A stretch of DNA of 64,000 bases. Origin: Algoriphagus sp. AGSA1 (GTDB taxonomy: Bacteria > Bacteroidota > Bacteroidia > Cytophagales > Cyclobacteriaceae). Below are positions 18,085 to 27,133 of this stretch, in pieces. The notes below the pieces were generated by a model. That model saw nothing but the letters and a program-made list of their open reading frames with translations. It was not told the DNA's origin and did not search any database. The stretch is taken from positions 186,001-250,000 of the forward strand of contig NZ_JAJUWR010000003.1 of the NCBI RefSeq assembly GCF_021390545.1, given 5' to 3'. How positions within the stretch are numbered: position 1 is the stretch's first letter; each line of letters starts with the position of its first letter. Made by a program: the position numbers and the translations under genes.

Positions 18085-19377
18085 TTAGCTGTTCATCAAT
18101 TCCTCGATTTCCTCAGCTTCTATCGGGATATTTCCCATCAGATCGAAGTAGCCTTTCCCTTCTTGGATTACAATGTTATTTTCCAGTCTGATTCCAAGCC
18201 CTTCTTCCTGTATGTAAATACCGGGCTCCACGGTAAATACCATTCCCGGCTTGATCGGGCCATGCATGGTGCCCACATCATGCACATCCAGCCCTAGGTG
18301 ATGGGAGGTTCCGTGCATAAAGTACTTTTTGTAAGCCGGCCAATTCGGGTCCTGATTTTTGATGTCAGTCTGATCGATTAGGCCTAACCCCATCAATTCA
18401 CTTTGCATGATCAATCCTACTTCCTTGTGATAATCCTGAATATTGGTACCTATCCTCAAAATCTGAGAAGCTTCTTTTTGCACACGAAGTACGGCATCAT
18501 ACACCGCTCTTTGCCGCTCGGTGAATCTCCCGCTGACAGGTATAGTCCGTGTCATGTCCGCATTGTAGTTCCCATATTCCGCACCCACGTCCATTAGTAG
18601 CATTTCTCCGGCAAGGCATTCCTTGTGATTCTCTATGTAGTGGAGCACACAAGCAGATGCTCCGGAAGCGATGATGGGCTGGTAAGCAAAACCGTTACTC
18701 CGGTTTCTCACAAACTCATGCAGGTACTCGGCCTCTATCTCATATTCAGTCACTCCTGGCTTTACAAAGGAAAGGATCCTGCGAAAGCCCTTTTCAGTAA
18801 TATCACAGGCTATCTGCAACTGATCTATCTCTTCCTTTTCCTTCACCCCTCTCAGCTTGTGCATGATAGGAGCCGAACGGTGATAGGTATGAAGAGGGAA
18901 TTTTTCTCTACAATTTTTGATAAAGCGCGCATCTTGGGTTTCTACCACCACTCCGGCCCGAAGATGCTCATTGGTATTCAGGTAGATGTTACAGCTCAAT
19001 GCCATCACAGTACCGAATACTTGATCAAAACTGCCTAACCATTGAATGTTTTTTATCCCTGACGTAGCCTCAGCCTCCTCCTTGGTATATTTGTGGCCTT
19101 CCCAGATGGCGATATGCTCGTTTGTCTCCCTCAGAAAAAGTATTTCCCGCATGTTAGGATTGGGACAATCCGGAGCCAAGAGCAAAATAGTCTCTTCCTG
19201 ATCTATTCCCGTAAGGTAAAATAAATCATTGTTCTGCCGAAAGCGCATCGTACCATCAGCATTGGTAGGCATGATATCATTAGAATTGAAGATCGCCACA
19301 CTGCTCTCAGCTAGCCTGTAACAGAATTTCTCGCGGTTTTTAACATAAAGTGAACTGGGAAGTGATTGATATTTCAT
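18085..19377 (-). CDS. pepP: Aminopeptidase P (M24 Xaa-Pro aminopeptidase)
   Basis: This 430-residue protein has an N-terminal creatinase/AMP_N domain (about 1-170) and an M24 metallopeptidase domain. Metal ligands are recognisable: D in LMDVGAEYGNYNADMTRTIP (two Asp), His in HGTSHHLGLDVHDVG, Glu in FTVEPGIYI and Glu in GIRLENNIV. The family removes N-terminal residues preceding proline, using two Mn ions, in the cytoplasm. It is a single gene, convergent with the rlmD operon and sharing its terminator. Confidence 0.92.
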   Translation of the reverse strand: MKYQSLPSSLYVKNREKFCYRLAESSVAIFNSNDIMPTNADGTMRFRQNNDLFYLTGIDQEETILLLAPDCPNPNMREILFLRETNEHIAIWEGHKYTKEEAEATSGIKNIQWLGSFDQVFGTVMALSCNIYLNTNEHLRAGVVVETQDARFIKNCREKFPLHTYHRSAPIMHKLRGVKEKEEIDQLQIACDITEKGFRRILSFVKPGVTEYEIEAEYLHEFVRNRSNGFAYQPIIASGASACVLHYIENHKECLAGEMLLMDVGAEYGNYNADMTRTIPVSGRFTERQRAVYDAVLRVQKEASQILRIGTNIQDYHKEVGLIMQSELMGLGLIDQTDIKNQDPNWPAYKKYFMHGTSHHLGLDVHDVGTMHGPIKPGMVFTVEPGIYIQEEGLGIRLENNIVIQEGKGYFDLMGNIPIEAEEIEELMNS

Positions 19378-19925
19378 ATGTTTATAATTTGTTTTTCAGT
19401 GGTCACACCTGCAGGCAAGCAGGTGGAATCTCGCATGACTTATAATTATCCAAGTGTGTGTCGCTCTCGACATGCTCGATTTCATCTGTTTGTTTTTTGT
19501 TTTTAAATGGTCATACCTCCCTATGGGCAGGCAGCATGGCTTATAATCATCCTTCTGTGGACTTTTGAGTCATGTCGGCCTGTGGCAGGCAGGATTGATT
19601 CATGTATCTATTATTGTTTTGTGATTAGCCACAGTGTTGCCATTGCTCATATTTCCTTTGCTTTATGAGACAAAAGACAGATGCATGACTGAAGTGTGTT
19701 CCCGACACTAGTGTTTCCCCAATCCTACTTATGCAGTTGTTAGAGTGGTGGAAAAGCGGACATACCTGGTTGTCATTTAGCAATCATCACCTGCTATTTA
19801 TCATATATGGCATTCTGCTTCTGAAATGGAAAGTTACTAATTCTGTTCCGAAAATATGGTTAGAAATTGATCCGGAACCAATTTCCTGCTTTACTTTGTA
19901 TATTACCGAAAGGGTAAATTATAGC
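19378..19925. repeat. Noncoding region with degenerate GC-rich palindromic repeats
   Basis: A unit at about 19391-19451 recurs in diverged form at about 19498-19552. Shared blocks are GTTTTT, TGGTCA(C/T)ACCT, GCAGGC, CATG(A/G)CTTATAAT(T/C)ATCC. A third partial unit near 19573-19602 has CCTGTGGCAGGCAGG. Each unit contains a CCTGC/GCAGG palindrome. An ATG at 19731 opens a frame joined to the M16 gene, but the 65 residues it would add have no family match and the region looks noncoding. A TTACTTTG promoter-like box near 19893 supports the start at 19926. Confidence 0.55.
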
Positions 19926-21155
19926 ATGGAATTAAACATTAAAGAACTTGGTAACGGCATTAGGATTGTCCATCAGGAAGTTACCCATACCAGACTAGTT
20001 CATTGCGGATTTATATTGGATATAGGAAGTAGAGATGAGACCAAAGAACAAGAAGGTCTTGCGCATTTTTGGGAACACATGGCCTTCAAGGGCACTAAAA
20101 AGAGAAAAACATTCCACATACTCAACCGCCTCGAGTCACTTGGCGGAGAACTCAACGCTTATACTACCAAAGAAAAAGTATGCTTCTACGCTTCCACGCT
20201 GAAGGAGCATTATACCAAAGCCGCCGAACTGCTGTACGATATCACATTCAACAGTACTTTCCCCGAAAGACAGATTGAAAAAGAGCGCCAGGTAATTCTT
20301 GAGGAGATGGCCATGTACCGGGATTCCCCTGAGGATGCTATTCAGGATGAGCTGGATGAGTTGGTCTTTGAGAACCATGCACTAGGACGAAATATCCTTG
20401 GGACTGAACAAACAGTAGGCAGCTTCACGCAGCGGGATTTTTTTGATTTTATTTCCACTCGACTGGATACCTCCAGGATCATATTTTCTGTGGTGGGGAA
20501 TATTTCCTTTCAGAAAGTATTAAAGGGAATGGAGGGGCCATTATCCCAGATCCAAGCCAAAAGAAGTCTCTATGTAAGAAGTCACTTCAAGGATTATTCT
20601 CCCAAAATCAAAACCCAAGAGAGAGACGTAAGCCAGTCGCTTTGTGCCATAGGCCGACCTGCCTTTTCCCTTTATGACAAAAATCGTTTTAAATTATATC
20701 TCCTAAACAATATCCTGGGAGGGCCGAGTATGAATAGCAGGCTTAACCTTATGCTTCGGGAAAAGCATGGGTACGTCTATAGCATAGAATCCAGTTATCA
20801 GCCATTTTCGGATATCGGATTTTTCGGGATTTACTTCGGTACTGAAGGAAAAACCCTGAGGAAAGCACAGTCTCTGGTACTCAAAGAAATGAGCAAAATG
20901 GCAAACACCAAACTCGGAACTATCCAACTCCACATGGCCAAAGAGCAGGCAGTGGGGCAGATGGCCATGGCAGAAGAAAACTACTCAGCACTTATGCTGG
21001 TATATGGCAAAAGCATGCTGGATCATGGTAAAGTAGATCCTTTGGAAAACATATTCCAACAGATACGAAACACCACTGCTTTAGAACTACAAGAAATTGC
21101 CGAGGAGATGTTCAATCCTGATATGCTGACTTACCTCACCTATACCCCCCACTGA
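19926..21155 (+). CDS. M16-family zinc peptidase (pitrilysin/processing-protease type)
   Basis: The 409-residue form beginning MELNIKELGNGIRIVHQ is preferred over an upstream ATG at 19731. The chosen start begins exactly where M16 domains begin and is preceded by a promoter-like box. The inverted zinc motif HFWEH lies at 47-51 (H47, E50, H51), with the distal acidic ligand in ERQVILEEMAMY. The C-terminal M16_C domain follows (GGPSMNSRLNLMLREKHGYVYSI). No signal peptide is present in this form. Stop and next start are two bases apart, so it is cotranscribed with the O-methyltransferase. Confidence 0.88.
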   Translation: MELNIKELGNGIRIVHQEVTHTRLVHCGFILDIGSRDETKEQEGLAHFWEHMAFKGTKKRKTFHILNRLESLGGELNAYTTKEKVCFYASTLKEHYTKAAELLYDITFNSTFPERQIEKERQVILEEMAMYRDSPEDAIQDELDELVFENHALGRNILGTEQTVGSFTQRDFFDFISTRLDTSRIIFSVVGNISFQKVLKGMEGPLSQIQAKRSLYVRSHFKDYSPKIKTQERDVSQSLCAIGRPAFSLYDKNRFKLYLLNNILGGPSMNSRLNLMLREKHGYVYSIESSYQPFSDIGFFGIYFGTEGKTLRKAQSLVLKEMSKMANTKLGTIQLHMAKEQAVGQMAMAEENYSALMLVYGKSMLDHGKVDPLENIFQQIRNTTALELQEIAEEMFNPDMLTYLTYTPH

Positions 21156-21157
21156 TC

Positions 21158-21802
21158 ATGGAATTTATAGATACCGCACTGCTAGCCTATTGCGAAAACC
21201 ATACTTCAGCAGAAGATGAGTTGCTCCAAAAAATCACCCGAGAAACCCAGGCAAAAGTGATGATGCCGAGAATGATTTCCGGGCATCTACAGGGGAAATT
21301 ACTGGAGCTGTTTACCAAAATGCAAAACCCGCATACAATTCTTGAAATCGGCACTTATACCGGATATTCGGGGATTTGTATGGCTAGAGGATTAAAACCT
21401 GGAGGCAAGCTGATCACACTGGACATCAACGACGAACTGGAAACGATGGTGAGGGGCTTTTTCGAAGAAAGCGGACTTGCAGGGCAGATCGACTATCGGC
21501 TAGGCAACGCACTCGACATAATACCTGATCTGCCTGGGCCTTTTGACATGGCATTCATCGATGCTGACAAAATCAATTATGGCAAGTATTACGAGCTCAT
21601 CATTGATAAAATGAGTGCCGGGGGAATCATCCTGGCAGACAATGTGCTCTGGTCAGGAAAAGTATTGACGGAAAAAGGGAAGAAAACAGACAAGGACACG
21701 CAGGCTATTTTGGACTTCAACAAAATGATTCAAGAAGACCCCCGAGTAGAAAACGCCTTGCTTCCCATCCGTGATGGGGTGATGGTAGCAAGAAAAATTT
21801 AA
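21158..21802 (+). CDS. Class I SAM-dependent O-methyltransferase
   Basis: This 214-residue protein has the SAM-binding motif ILEIGTYTGYSG (about 62-73) and the acidic/metal-binding motif FIDADKINYGKYYE (about 131-144). Near residue 158 is GGIILADNVLWSGKV, characteristic of caffeoyl-CoA-type cation-dependent O-methyltransferases. The methyl acceptor is unknown. It lies directly behind the M16 peptidase in one operon. Confidence 0.9.
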   Translation: MEFIDTALLAYCENHTSAEDELLQKITRETQAKVMMPRMISGHLQGKLLELFTKMQNPHTILEIGTYTGYSGICMARGLKPGGKLITLDINDELETMVRGFFEESGLAGQIDYRLGNALDIIPDLPGPFDMAFIDADKINYGKYYELIIDKMSAGGIILADNVLWSGKVLTEKGKKTDKDTQAILDFNKMIQEDPRVENALLPIRDGVMVARKI

Positions 21803-21869
21803 GGTACAAGCAAAAGGGAACCATTTTTGCTAAAACGATGACTAAACATAAGATGAAAGCTATTTTCGA

Positions 21870-23456
21870 ATGAAGACCAATAATATCCTCTCCTTAATTT
21901 TCATCCTAACATTTTTTAACCAACATAATCTTCTGGCTCAAATCCCGCAAGTTCCCGCGGAACTGGAATTTGCCAACCTCGTGGTAAGAATAAATCCCCA
22001 GGCCAGACGTGAGATCCAGCTAGATGTAGATGCACAATTTAGAAACCCCTCTTATTTTAAAATCAAACAGGCGAGGGTAAACCTATACATGCCTATAGTA
22101 GAGCGGGAACTTAGAAATGCCGGTGTGCCCACCGACCTGAAGTACCTGGTAATCCAGGAAAGTGGCCTGATCGGAGATGCCGTTTCCACATCCAATGCTG
22201 TAGGTTTCTGGCAATTCAAGCAAGGCACCGCAGAGGAGGTATTCTTAAGGGTGGATAACCAAATCGATGAACGCAAGAACATAGTCTCCTCCACCAAAGG
22301 GGCCGCTTTATATCTGCAAAAGCACAACAGGAGCTTTGACAACTGGATGTGCGCGTTGGTCTCCTATCAAATGGGACTGGGAGGAGCCAAGGCTTATTTC
22401 GGCACACAGTACAACGGGAAAAGAATAGTAGATGTGGACAGGAACACCCACTGGTATTTCAAGAAGTTTTTGGCCCATAAGATTGCATTTGGAAGCCCAA
22501 CTGTCCAATTCACCAGCAATGGGGTGTATATGATGGAGGATCGGGTTCAAGGCCCCACCACTCTTGCAGCATTGGCGAAAAAATACGGCGTACCTGTAAG
22601 CCAGCTGGAAGAATACAATCTATGGACACGAAATGGTAAAATCCCCGGAGACCGGGTTTACACAGTAGTTTACGTCAAGGATGGATCAGCACCAATACAG
22701 CAAGCTGTTATAGCCGAAACCCTTCCTTCCACTTCGAACAACTCCTCCTCGGCCACTTCTTCTCCTGCTTATAAACAAGCCAATTCTTTCCCGAGAATCG
22801 CAGGAAATACCACTAAAGCATCGCAACCAGACCAAATCACCGTGAATAATCTGGATGGTGTACAAGCGGCACAGACTACCACACAGCGCACTTTCTCTGA
22901 CCGAGTAGGTGTCAGAGAAGGCAAACTGAGACGGTTGAATGACCTCAGCAAAGGAGAGCGTATCGAAGCAGGTGAGTATTACTATACCGAGAAAAAAAAG
23001 GCCAGTGCTGAAGTTGCCACACACATTGTAAGACCAGGCGAGACGCTTTGGAGTATTTCTCAGAAATACGGGATAAAGTTAGCTGCCTTAAAGTCTAAAA
23101 ACAGGATCAGAAAAGACAGCGACCTGAAAGCCGGTATGGTTCTGAATCTCCAGGAGCACAGAAAGCGTGGCGAGGAAATCCCGAGGGTAAATCTTTCCGC
23201 ACCTGCACCTGCAAAACAAGTCATGGCGAGTAATTCCCCCACTTCAGTGGGCCAACAAACAAAAACCAATACAGTGACTCCTGCTAACACGGCAGTTTCT
23301 TCGTCAAGAATCACTCATACAGTATCCAGCGGTGAAACCCTATTTGCAATAAGTAAAAGGTACGGTGTGACAGTCGATCAATTGAAAAGCTGGAACAACA
23401 TCGGAAGTCAAAACATCATATCCATTGGGCAGAAATTGGTTATCTTTCGCCCCTGA
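21870..23456 (+). CDS. MltD-like lytic transglycosylase with LysM repeats
   Basis: This 528-residue exported protein has a signal peptide of about 23 residues (ending LLAQ). The SLT domain (about 65-210) has its probable catalytic Glu97 in IQESGLIGDAVS and the family GFWQF motif near 112. A divergent LysM-like unit (TTLAALAKKYGVPVSQLEEY) is followed by a Ser/Thr-rich linker. Two clear LysM domains come last (THIVRPGETLWSISQKYG near 383 and THTVSSGETLFAISKRYG near 479). The family cleaves peptidoglycan between MurNAc and GlcNAc; LysM anchors it to the wall. Confidence 0.9.
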   Translation: MKTNNILSLIFILTFFNQHNLLAQIPQVPAELEFANLVVRINPQARREIQLDVDAQFRNPSYFKIKQARVNLYMPIVERELRNAGVPTDLKYLVIQESGLIGDAVSTSNAVGFWQFKQGTAEEVFLRVDNQIDERKNIVSSTKGAALYLQKHNRSFDNWMCALVSYQMGLGGAKAYFGTQYNGKRIVDVDRNTHWYFKKFLAHKIAFGSPTVQFTSNGVYMMEDRVQGPTTLAALAKKYGVPVSQLEEYNLWTRNGKIPGDRVYTVVYVKDGSAPIQQAVIAETLPSTSNNSSSATSSPAYKQANSFPRIAGNTTKASQPDQITVNNLDGVQAAQTTTQRTFSDRVGVREGKLRRLNDLSKGERIEAGEYYYTEKKKASAEVATHIVRPGETLWSISQKYGIKLAALKSKNRIRKDSDLKAGMVLNLQEHRKRGEEIPRVNLSAPAPAKQVMASNSPTSVGQQTKTNTVTPANTAVSSSRITHTVSSGETLFAISKRYGVTVDQLKSWNNIGSQNIISIGQKLVIFRP

Positions 23457-23480
23457 TCCGCAATCCCCCTGTCTTTTTAA

Positions 23481-24473
23481 ATGTCAAAGTATCTCCTGAT
23501 TTTTGGATTATTCATACTCATCCTCAGCCAGACTGCTCAGGCTCAGGACAGGCAGTATATTCCTGATACAGTACTCATAAACGGCGACACGCTATTGATG
23601 CTTGGCGATTCCCTTTTGATACCGGATCCTGTAAAGGAGATCTTCTGGAAAACCGGAGGAAATTACAATCTCAATATCCAGCAAGTCACCTTGTCCAACT
23701 GGGCGGCCGGTGGCGCAAGCACCTTTGCCCTGAATTCCGGTCTGACCCTCTTTGCCAATTACAAAAAGGATAAAAAAGTATGGGACACCCAACTCACGGT
23801 AAGTTTGGGGTTCAACAGGCAAGACGACAGGGCATACCGTACGCGGAAGACTAATGACAATTTCACCTTTGTGAGCAATTATGGTAGAGAGCTCTCGGAG
23901 TTTTTTTACCTATCGACCCAGCTGGATGCCAGAACCCAGCTCCTTGCAGGATACAAGTACACCAGGCCCTCAGGAAGTGATGTAGAAGTCCGCACCAAAA
24001 TTTCAGATCTGCTGTCCCCGGGATATCTGCAATCCTCCACCGGTCTCAACTACCGAAAAACCTACAAAGACAATAGTAAAATATCTGTTATTCTTTCTCC
24101 ATTTACAGGTCGATTTACGATCGTACTGGATGATTCCTTGAGCAGGGCTGGCGCATTCGGGGTAGTTCCCGGAGAAAATGTACGCGCGGAGGCCGGGGTT
24201 TCTCTTGCCGCATCTGTCACGGATGTGCAGTTGATGAAAAACGTGACCTGGAAGTCTGACATCAACCTGTTCTCCAACTATGAGGTATTTGGAAATATGG
24301 TAGTAAACTTCAATTCTGTTATCAGAATGAAAGTCAACAGGTTTATTTCCACCCGGATAGAAACCGTTTTGATCTATGATGAGGAGGTGTTTATCAAGCA
24401 GGATGACGGTACGTCCAGGCAAGCCGTGCAATTACAGAACCTGATCAATTTTGGGATATCCCTGGATTTCTAG
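23481..24473 (+). CDS. DUF3078 outer-membrane protein
   Basis: This 330-residue protein has a signal peptide ending near residue 21 (SQTAQAQ) and alternating hydrophobic strands expected of an outer-membrane beta-barrel. DUF3078 landmarks include WKTGGNYNLNIQQVTLSNWA, then AAGGASTFALNSG, and YKKDKKVWDTQLTVSLGF. Function is not established. It begins 24 bases after the transglycosylase stop, suggesting an envelope operon. Its stop overlaps the 3' end of the convergent dnaX by four bases. Confidence 0.88.
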   Translation: MSKYLLIFGLFILILSQTAQAQDRQYIPDTVLINGDTLLMLGDSLLIPDPVKEIFWKTGGNYNLNIQQVTLSNWAAGGASTFALNSGLTLFANYKKDKKVWDTQLTVSLGFNRQDDRAYRTRKTNDNFTFVSNYGRELSEFFYLSTQLDARTQLLAGYKYTRPSGSDVEVRTKISDLLSPGYLQSSTGLNYRKTYKDNSKISVILSPFTGRFTIVLDDSLSRAGAFGVVPGENVRAEAGVSLAASVTDVQLMKNVTWKSDINLFSNYEVFGNMVVNFNSVIRMKVNRFISTRIETVLIYDEEVFIKQDDGTSRQAVQLQNLINFGISLDF

Positions 24474-25051
24474 AAGTCTGTCTCCAACCCAAATTTCCGC
24501 TGAAACTCAGCCAGTGCAGGGTGTTTCTCCTTTAAGAAATTAAATTTATCTGTGCTGGTATAAAGCTTGTTTCGCTCAGACTCCAGCTCTTCTTTCAGAT
24601 CCAGCTCAATTTTAAACGGCTTTACTTTGCCTAGCTCCCGGATCACCTTGATCAGCTCAGGTTTCATTTTCTGTGCGATTTCCTCCTGCACATGACCCAT
24701 TACCTCAAGAAGCACCACCCCGTTTTTAAGCTTCATGGACTGACCTAGAATCGCCAACTCCAAGCTCTTACCGAGCTGCTGAAAATGATTTTTCACATCC
24801 ACATAGACTTCATCCAAAATCTCCTGGGTCAGTTCCCTGCCCTCTTCTATCACTTCGACCACTTCAGTCTTTACACTGGCTTTAGCCCTTTCCAAATCCT
24901 GTTTTAGCTTTTGCTCAGCTAATTGTTTGGTATGGGTAAGTGTTTTTGGAATAGGAATAGTCTTGTGCAGGAGACTGGACTTTATAGTTCCACCAGTAGG
25001 TGGCAGGGGAACCGGCTCTTTAACAAGCTCAGCTTCAGGGGTTGTCAGGCT
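24470..25051 (-). CDS. dnaX: dnaX, tau-specific C-terminal extension (-1 frame)
   Basis: If the ribosome or polymerase slips by -1 in the A10 run, reading continues from AGC at 25049-25051 without a stop for 193 residues to TAG at 24470-24472. The extension has a Pro/Thr-rich linker (TTPEAELVKEPVPLPPTGG) then a charged helical domain ending FQRKFGLETDF, as expected for the tau tail that binds the polymerase alpha subunit and helicase. Joined to 380 zero-frame residues it gives a tau of about 573 residues, a usual size. An alternative TTG start at 24895 exists but would make an orphan fragment. A homopolymer sequencing error is the main alternative. Confidence 0.75.
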   Translation of the reverse strand, partial: SLTTPEAELVKEPVPLPPTGGTIKSSLLHKTIPIPKTLTHTKQLAEQKLKQDLERAKASVKTEVVEVIEEGRELTQEILDEVYVDVKNHFQQLGKSLELAILGQSMKLKNGVVLLEVMGHVQEEIAQKMKPELIKVIRELGKVKPFKIELDLKEELESERNKLYTSTDKFNFLKEKHPALAEFQRKFGLETDF

Positions 25052-26190
25052 TTTTTTTTTGCCTCCTCCGCAGCCATCATGGATAAGCGGAAAGCCTGGG
25101 GGAGTTTAGCCATTTTCATCAACGTCAACTCTACATGCAAACGCTGATTTTTGGAAGTTTTGTACTGTATATCGCATTGGTTCGCAATGTTGAGTGCTGA
25201 TAGCAAAAAGGAAGAAGAGGACGCTTCAGTCTGTTGCAGGTAGCGCTCTTTGGCCGATTCCGACACTTCTATCAGCTGTACAGTAGCAGGATCTTTAGCT
25301 ACCAATAAATCCCTGAGGTGTTCACATAGGCCAACTATGAAATTATGCCCGTCAAATCCTTTCTTGAGAATCTCATCAAAAATCAGCAGAACCTGGGAAA
25401 GGTCTTCGGAAACCAAGGCATCTACTACTTTAAAGTAATAGTCATAGTCAAGGATATGAAGGTTACCGATGGTTTCCAGATACGTCACTTTCTTACCTGC
25501 AGAGTAGGTCACTATCAAGTCAAACATCGATAATGCATCCCTAAGGGCACCGTCGGCTTTAGTAGCTATCAATCGTAGCGCTTCTTCTTCAAAATCCACG
25601 GTTTCCTTTTCCGCTATATACTTCAGATGCTCGGCGATGTCTTTGATCTGTATTCTATTGAAATCAAAAATCTGACAACGGGAAAGTATGGTAGGGATGA
25701 TTTTGTGCTTTTCTGTAGTCGCCAAAATGAAGATGGCGTACTTGGGAGGTTCTTCCAAAGTCTTCAAAAAAGCATTGAAGGCTTGGTTTGAAAGCATGTG
25801 AACCTCATCAATGATATAGACTTTGTACTGTCCTTTTTGTGGGGCATAGCGTACCTGCTCTACCAGATTTCGAATGTCATCTACGGAATTGTTGGAGGCA
25901 GCATCCAGTTCGTAGATATTGAAGGAACTGTTGTTTTGGAAGGAAACGCAGGAATCGCATTGCCCACAGGCCTCGAAATCCGCCTGTAGATTTTCACAGT
26001 TTATCGTTTTGGCAAGGATACGGGCGCAAGTAGTCTTACCCACCCCACGTGGACCACAAAACAAAAAAGCCTGGGCTAAGTGATTGTTTTTTATGGCATT
26101 CTGAAGCGTGGTGGTAATATGCTGCTGCCCTACTACGCTTTTAAAATCTGCCGGTCTGTATTTTCTTGCCGAAACGACGAAATTTTCCAT
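25045..26190 (-). CDS. dnaX: DNA polymerase III gamma subunit (dnaX zero-frame product)
   Basis: The zero-frame product has 381 residues and stops right after the homopolymer (AKKKA-stop). It contains the AAA+ clamp-loader core: GPRGVGKT at 46-53, a four-cysteine zinc module (CENLQADFEACGQCDSC), the Walker B IDEVHML near 129, and sensor/arginine-finger region TILSRCQIFDF. It then has domain III up to MAKLPQAFRLSMMAAEE. It lacks the tau tail and so corresponds to gamma. The clamp loader opens and loads the sliding clamp at the replication fork. Confidence 0.9.
   Translation of the reverse strand: MENFVVSARKYRPADFKSVVGQQHITTTLQNAIKNNHLAQAFLFCGPRGVGKTTCARILAKTINCENLQADFEACGQCDSCVSFQNNSSFNIYELDAASNNSVDDIRNLVEQVRYAPQKGQYKVYIIDEVHMLSNQAFNAFLKTLEEPPKYAIFILATTEKHKIIPTILSRCQIFDFNRIQIKDIAEHLKYIAEKETVDFEEEALRLIATKADGALRDALSMFDLIVTYSAGKKVTYLETIGNLHILDYDYYFKVVDALVSEDLSQVLLIFDEILKKGFDGHNFIVGLCEHLRDLLVAKDPATVQLIEVSESAKERYLQQTEASSSSFLLSALNIANQCDIQYKTSKNQRLHVELTLMKMAKLPQAFRLSMMAAEEAKKKA
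25051..25060 (-). promoter_or_regulatory. A10 slippery run in dnaX, candidate programmed frameshift
   Basis: On the coding strand the run reads GCA AAA AAA AAA GCC TGA in zero frame. A purine-rich GGAGGAGG lies directly upstream. A CCACC-TACT-GGTGG hairpin lies about 50 bases downstream. A -1 shift, or one extra A by transcriptional slippage, opens the tau frame. Confidence 0.7.
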
Positions 26191-26349
26191 CGCTGCAAGA
26201 TATAAAAAACTCTATACTCAAGAAGCCCAAAAAACAGCATTTTCAGACAATTTCCGTTAATTCTTTGATTTACAAATCGATTAATATCCAATTTTTTGGC
26301 TATCCAAAATAGTTCAGAAAACTCTTCATCAATGGAACCAAAAATGTGT

Positions 26350-26357
26350 TACTTTTG
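26350..26357 (+). promoter_or_regulatory. Bacteroidota -7 box (TACTTTTG) of ssrA
   Basis: TACTTTTG fits TAnnTTTG and ends 16 bases before the mature tmRNA 5' end, leaving a short leader for RNase P processing. No clear -33 box was found. Confidence 0.55.
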
Positions 26358-26373
26358 TCATCCTAATTCGAAT

Positions 26374-26772
26374 GGGGCTGACCGGTTTTGACAGTAAGTG
26401 TGAATATCGGGCTCGCATGCAGGCTGGAGTATGTACGGCCTTGAAAAATTCATATGCACTATAAATGGCGAAGAATCTTACGCTATGGCTGCCTAATCTA
26501 ACCCCACAAGGATAGATCGCTTAAAGGGTTGAGTTACGAGAGTAATTCCCCGGCCACATCTCACCACCTGTTATCTGATCCGGGTGGATCTGAGGTGTCG
26601 ACTTGATCGGGTTGCGGCTTGTGATGCTATTAAGCAGGTCTAAGACAAATAGCTAAGCCGGAACTAGGTGTGTCACCCAGCATATTCCGGTCGAAAAACC
26701 AACAGGTGACTAAGCATGTAGAAGGTACGTTGTTTCCTTATCTGGACCAGGGTTCGAATCCCTGCAGCTCCA
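26374..26772 (+). ncRNA. ssrA: Transfer-messenger RNA (tmRNA)
   Basis: The 5' end GGGGCUG pairs with CAGCUCC at 26765-26771, forming the tRNA-like acceptor stem, with discriminator A at 26772. CCA is not encoded. The T-arm is GGTTCGAATCC. The tag-coding frame is GGC GAA GAA TCT TAC GCT ATG GCT GCC TAA at 26467-26496, giving (A)GEESYAMAA, a normal Bacteroidota tag. tmRNA with SmpB rescues stalled ribosomes and marks nascent peptides for degradation. The gene is intact and serves as the integration target of the element that follows. Confidence 0.95.
26747..26772 (+). other. Presumed attL at the 3' end of ssrA
   Basis: The T-arm and acceptor 3' half (CAGGGTTCGAATCCCTGCAG and following) is a usual site-specific recombination target, and a tyrosine integrase gene starts 361 bases downstream. 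I found no second copy of this sequence in the window, so the exact core and the distal att site are undetermined. Confidence 0.6.
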
Positions 26773-27133
26773 CGGAAAAAGCTAAAAAAAAGTTGAAGAA
26801 ATTATACAAAATGACTTCAATAAATTGATTAAAAGGAATTAAATAGCTGATTAACAGTCTTTTAATTTTAGATTATCAGATTTTAGCTTTTCAGAATTGT
26901 AAAATTAAAGCCTGCAAAAAGACTCTTTGCAGGCTTTTTTTTGTGGCTAAAACCACCAAAATCTTCACAATTACTCAAAATTCAGTTGCGTCATTCGTGT
27001 AGTTCGGCTTCTCCCAAAAAAAAGACGCTGGCTGGAAGTCATAGTTAACTGATTATGAACATGTTCATATATTGAGCTTCTTGTTATTTAGAGCCTGATT
27101 TTCGAGTTTTATTTAACTTTAAACTAATTTGTC
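26773..27133. other. Noncoding left end of the element
   Basis: These 361 bases between the tmRNA and the integrase have no ORF. They hold a strong intrinsic terminator near 26907 and a short AT-rich stretch with ATTTG close to the integrase start. Integrase arm-binding sites would be expected here, but no unambiguous direct repeats are seen. Confidence 0.55.
26907..26941 (+). terminator. Intrinsic terminator between ssrA and integrase
   Basis: A 12-base stem (AAAGCCTGCAAA with TTTGCAGGCTTT) encloses loop AAGACTC and is followed by a run of T. It can terminate ssrA read-through before the integrase gene. Confidence 0.85.

Noticed and set aside
19731..19925. N-terminal extension of the M16 peptidase from an ATG at 19731
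   Set aside because: The extra 65 residues show no family pattern, the segment contains a promoter-like box, and the M16 domain starts exactly at the later ATG.
24470..24895. Independent gene for a 141-residue protein
   Set aside because: It opens with a TTG inside a longer open frame that joins dnaX through the A10 run; it is the tau tail.
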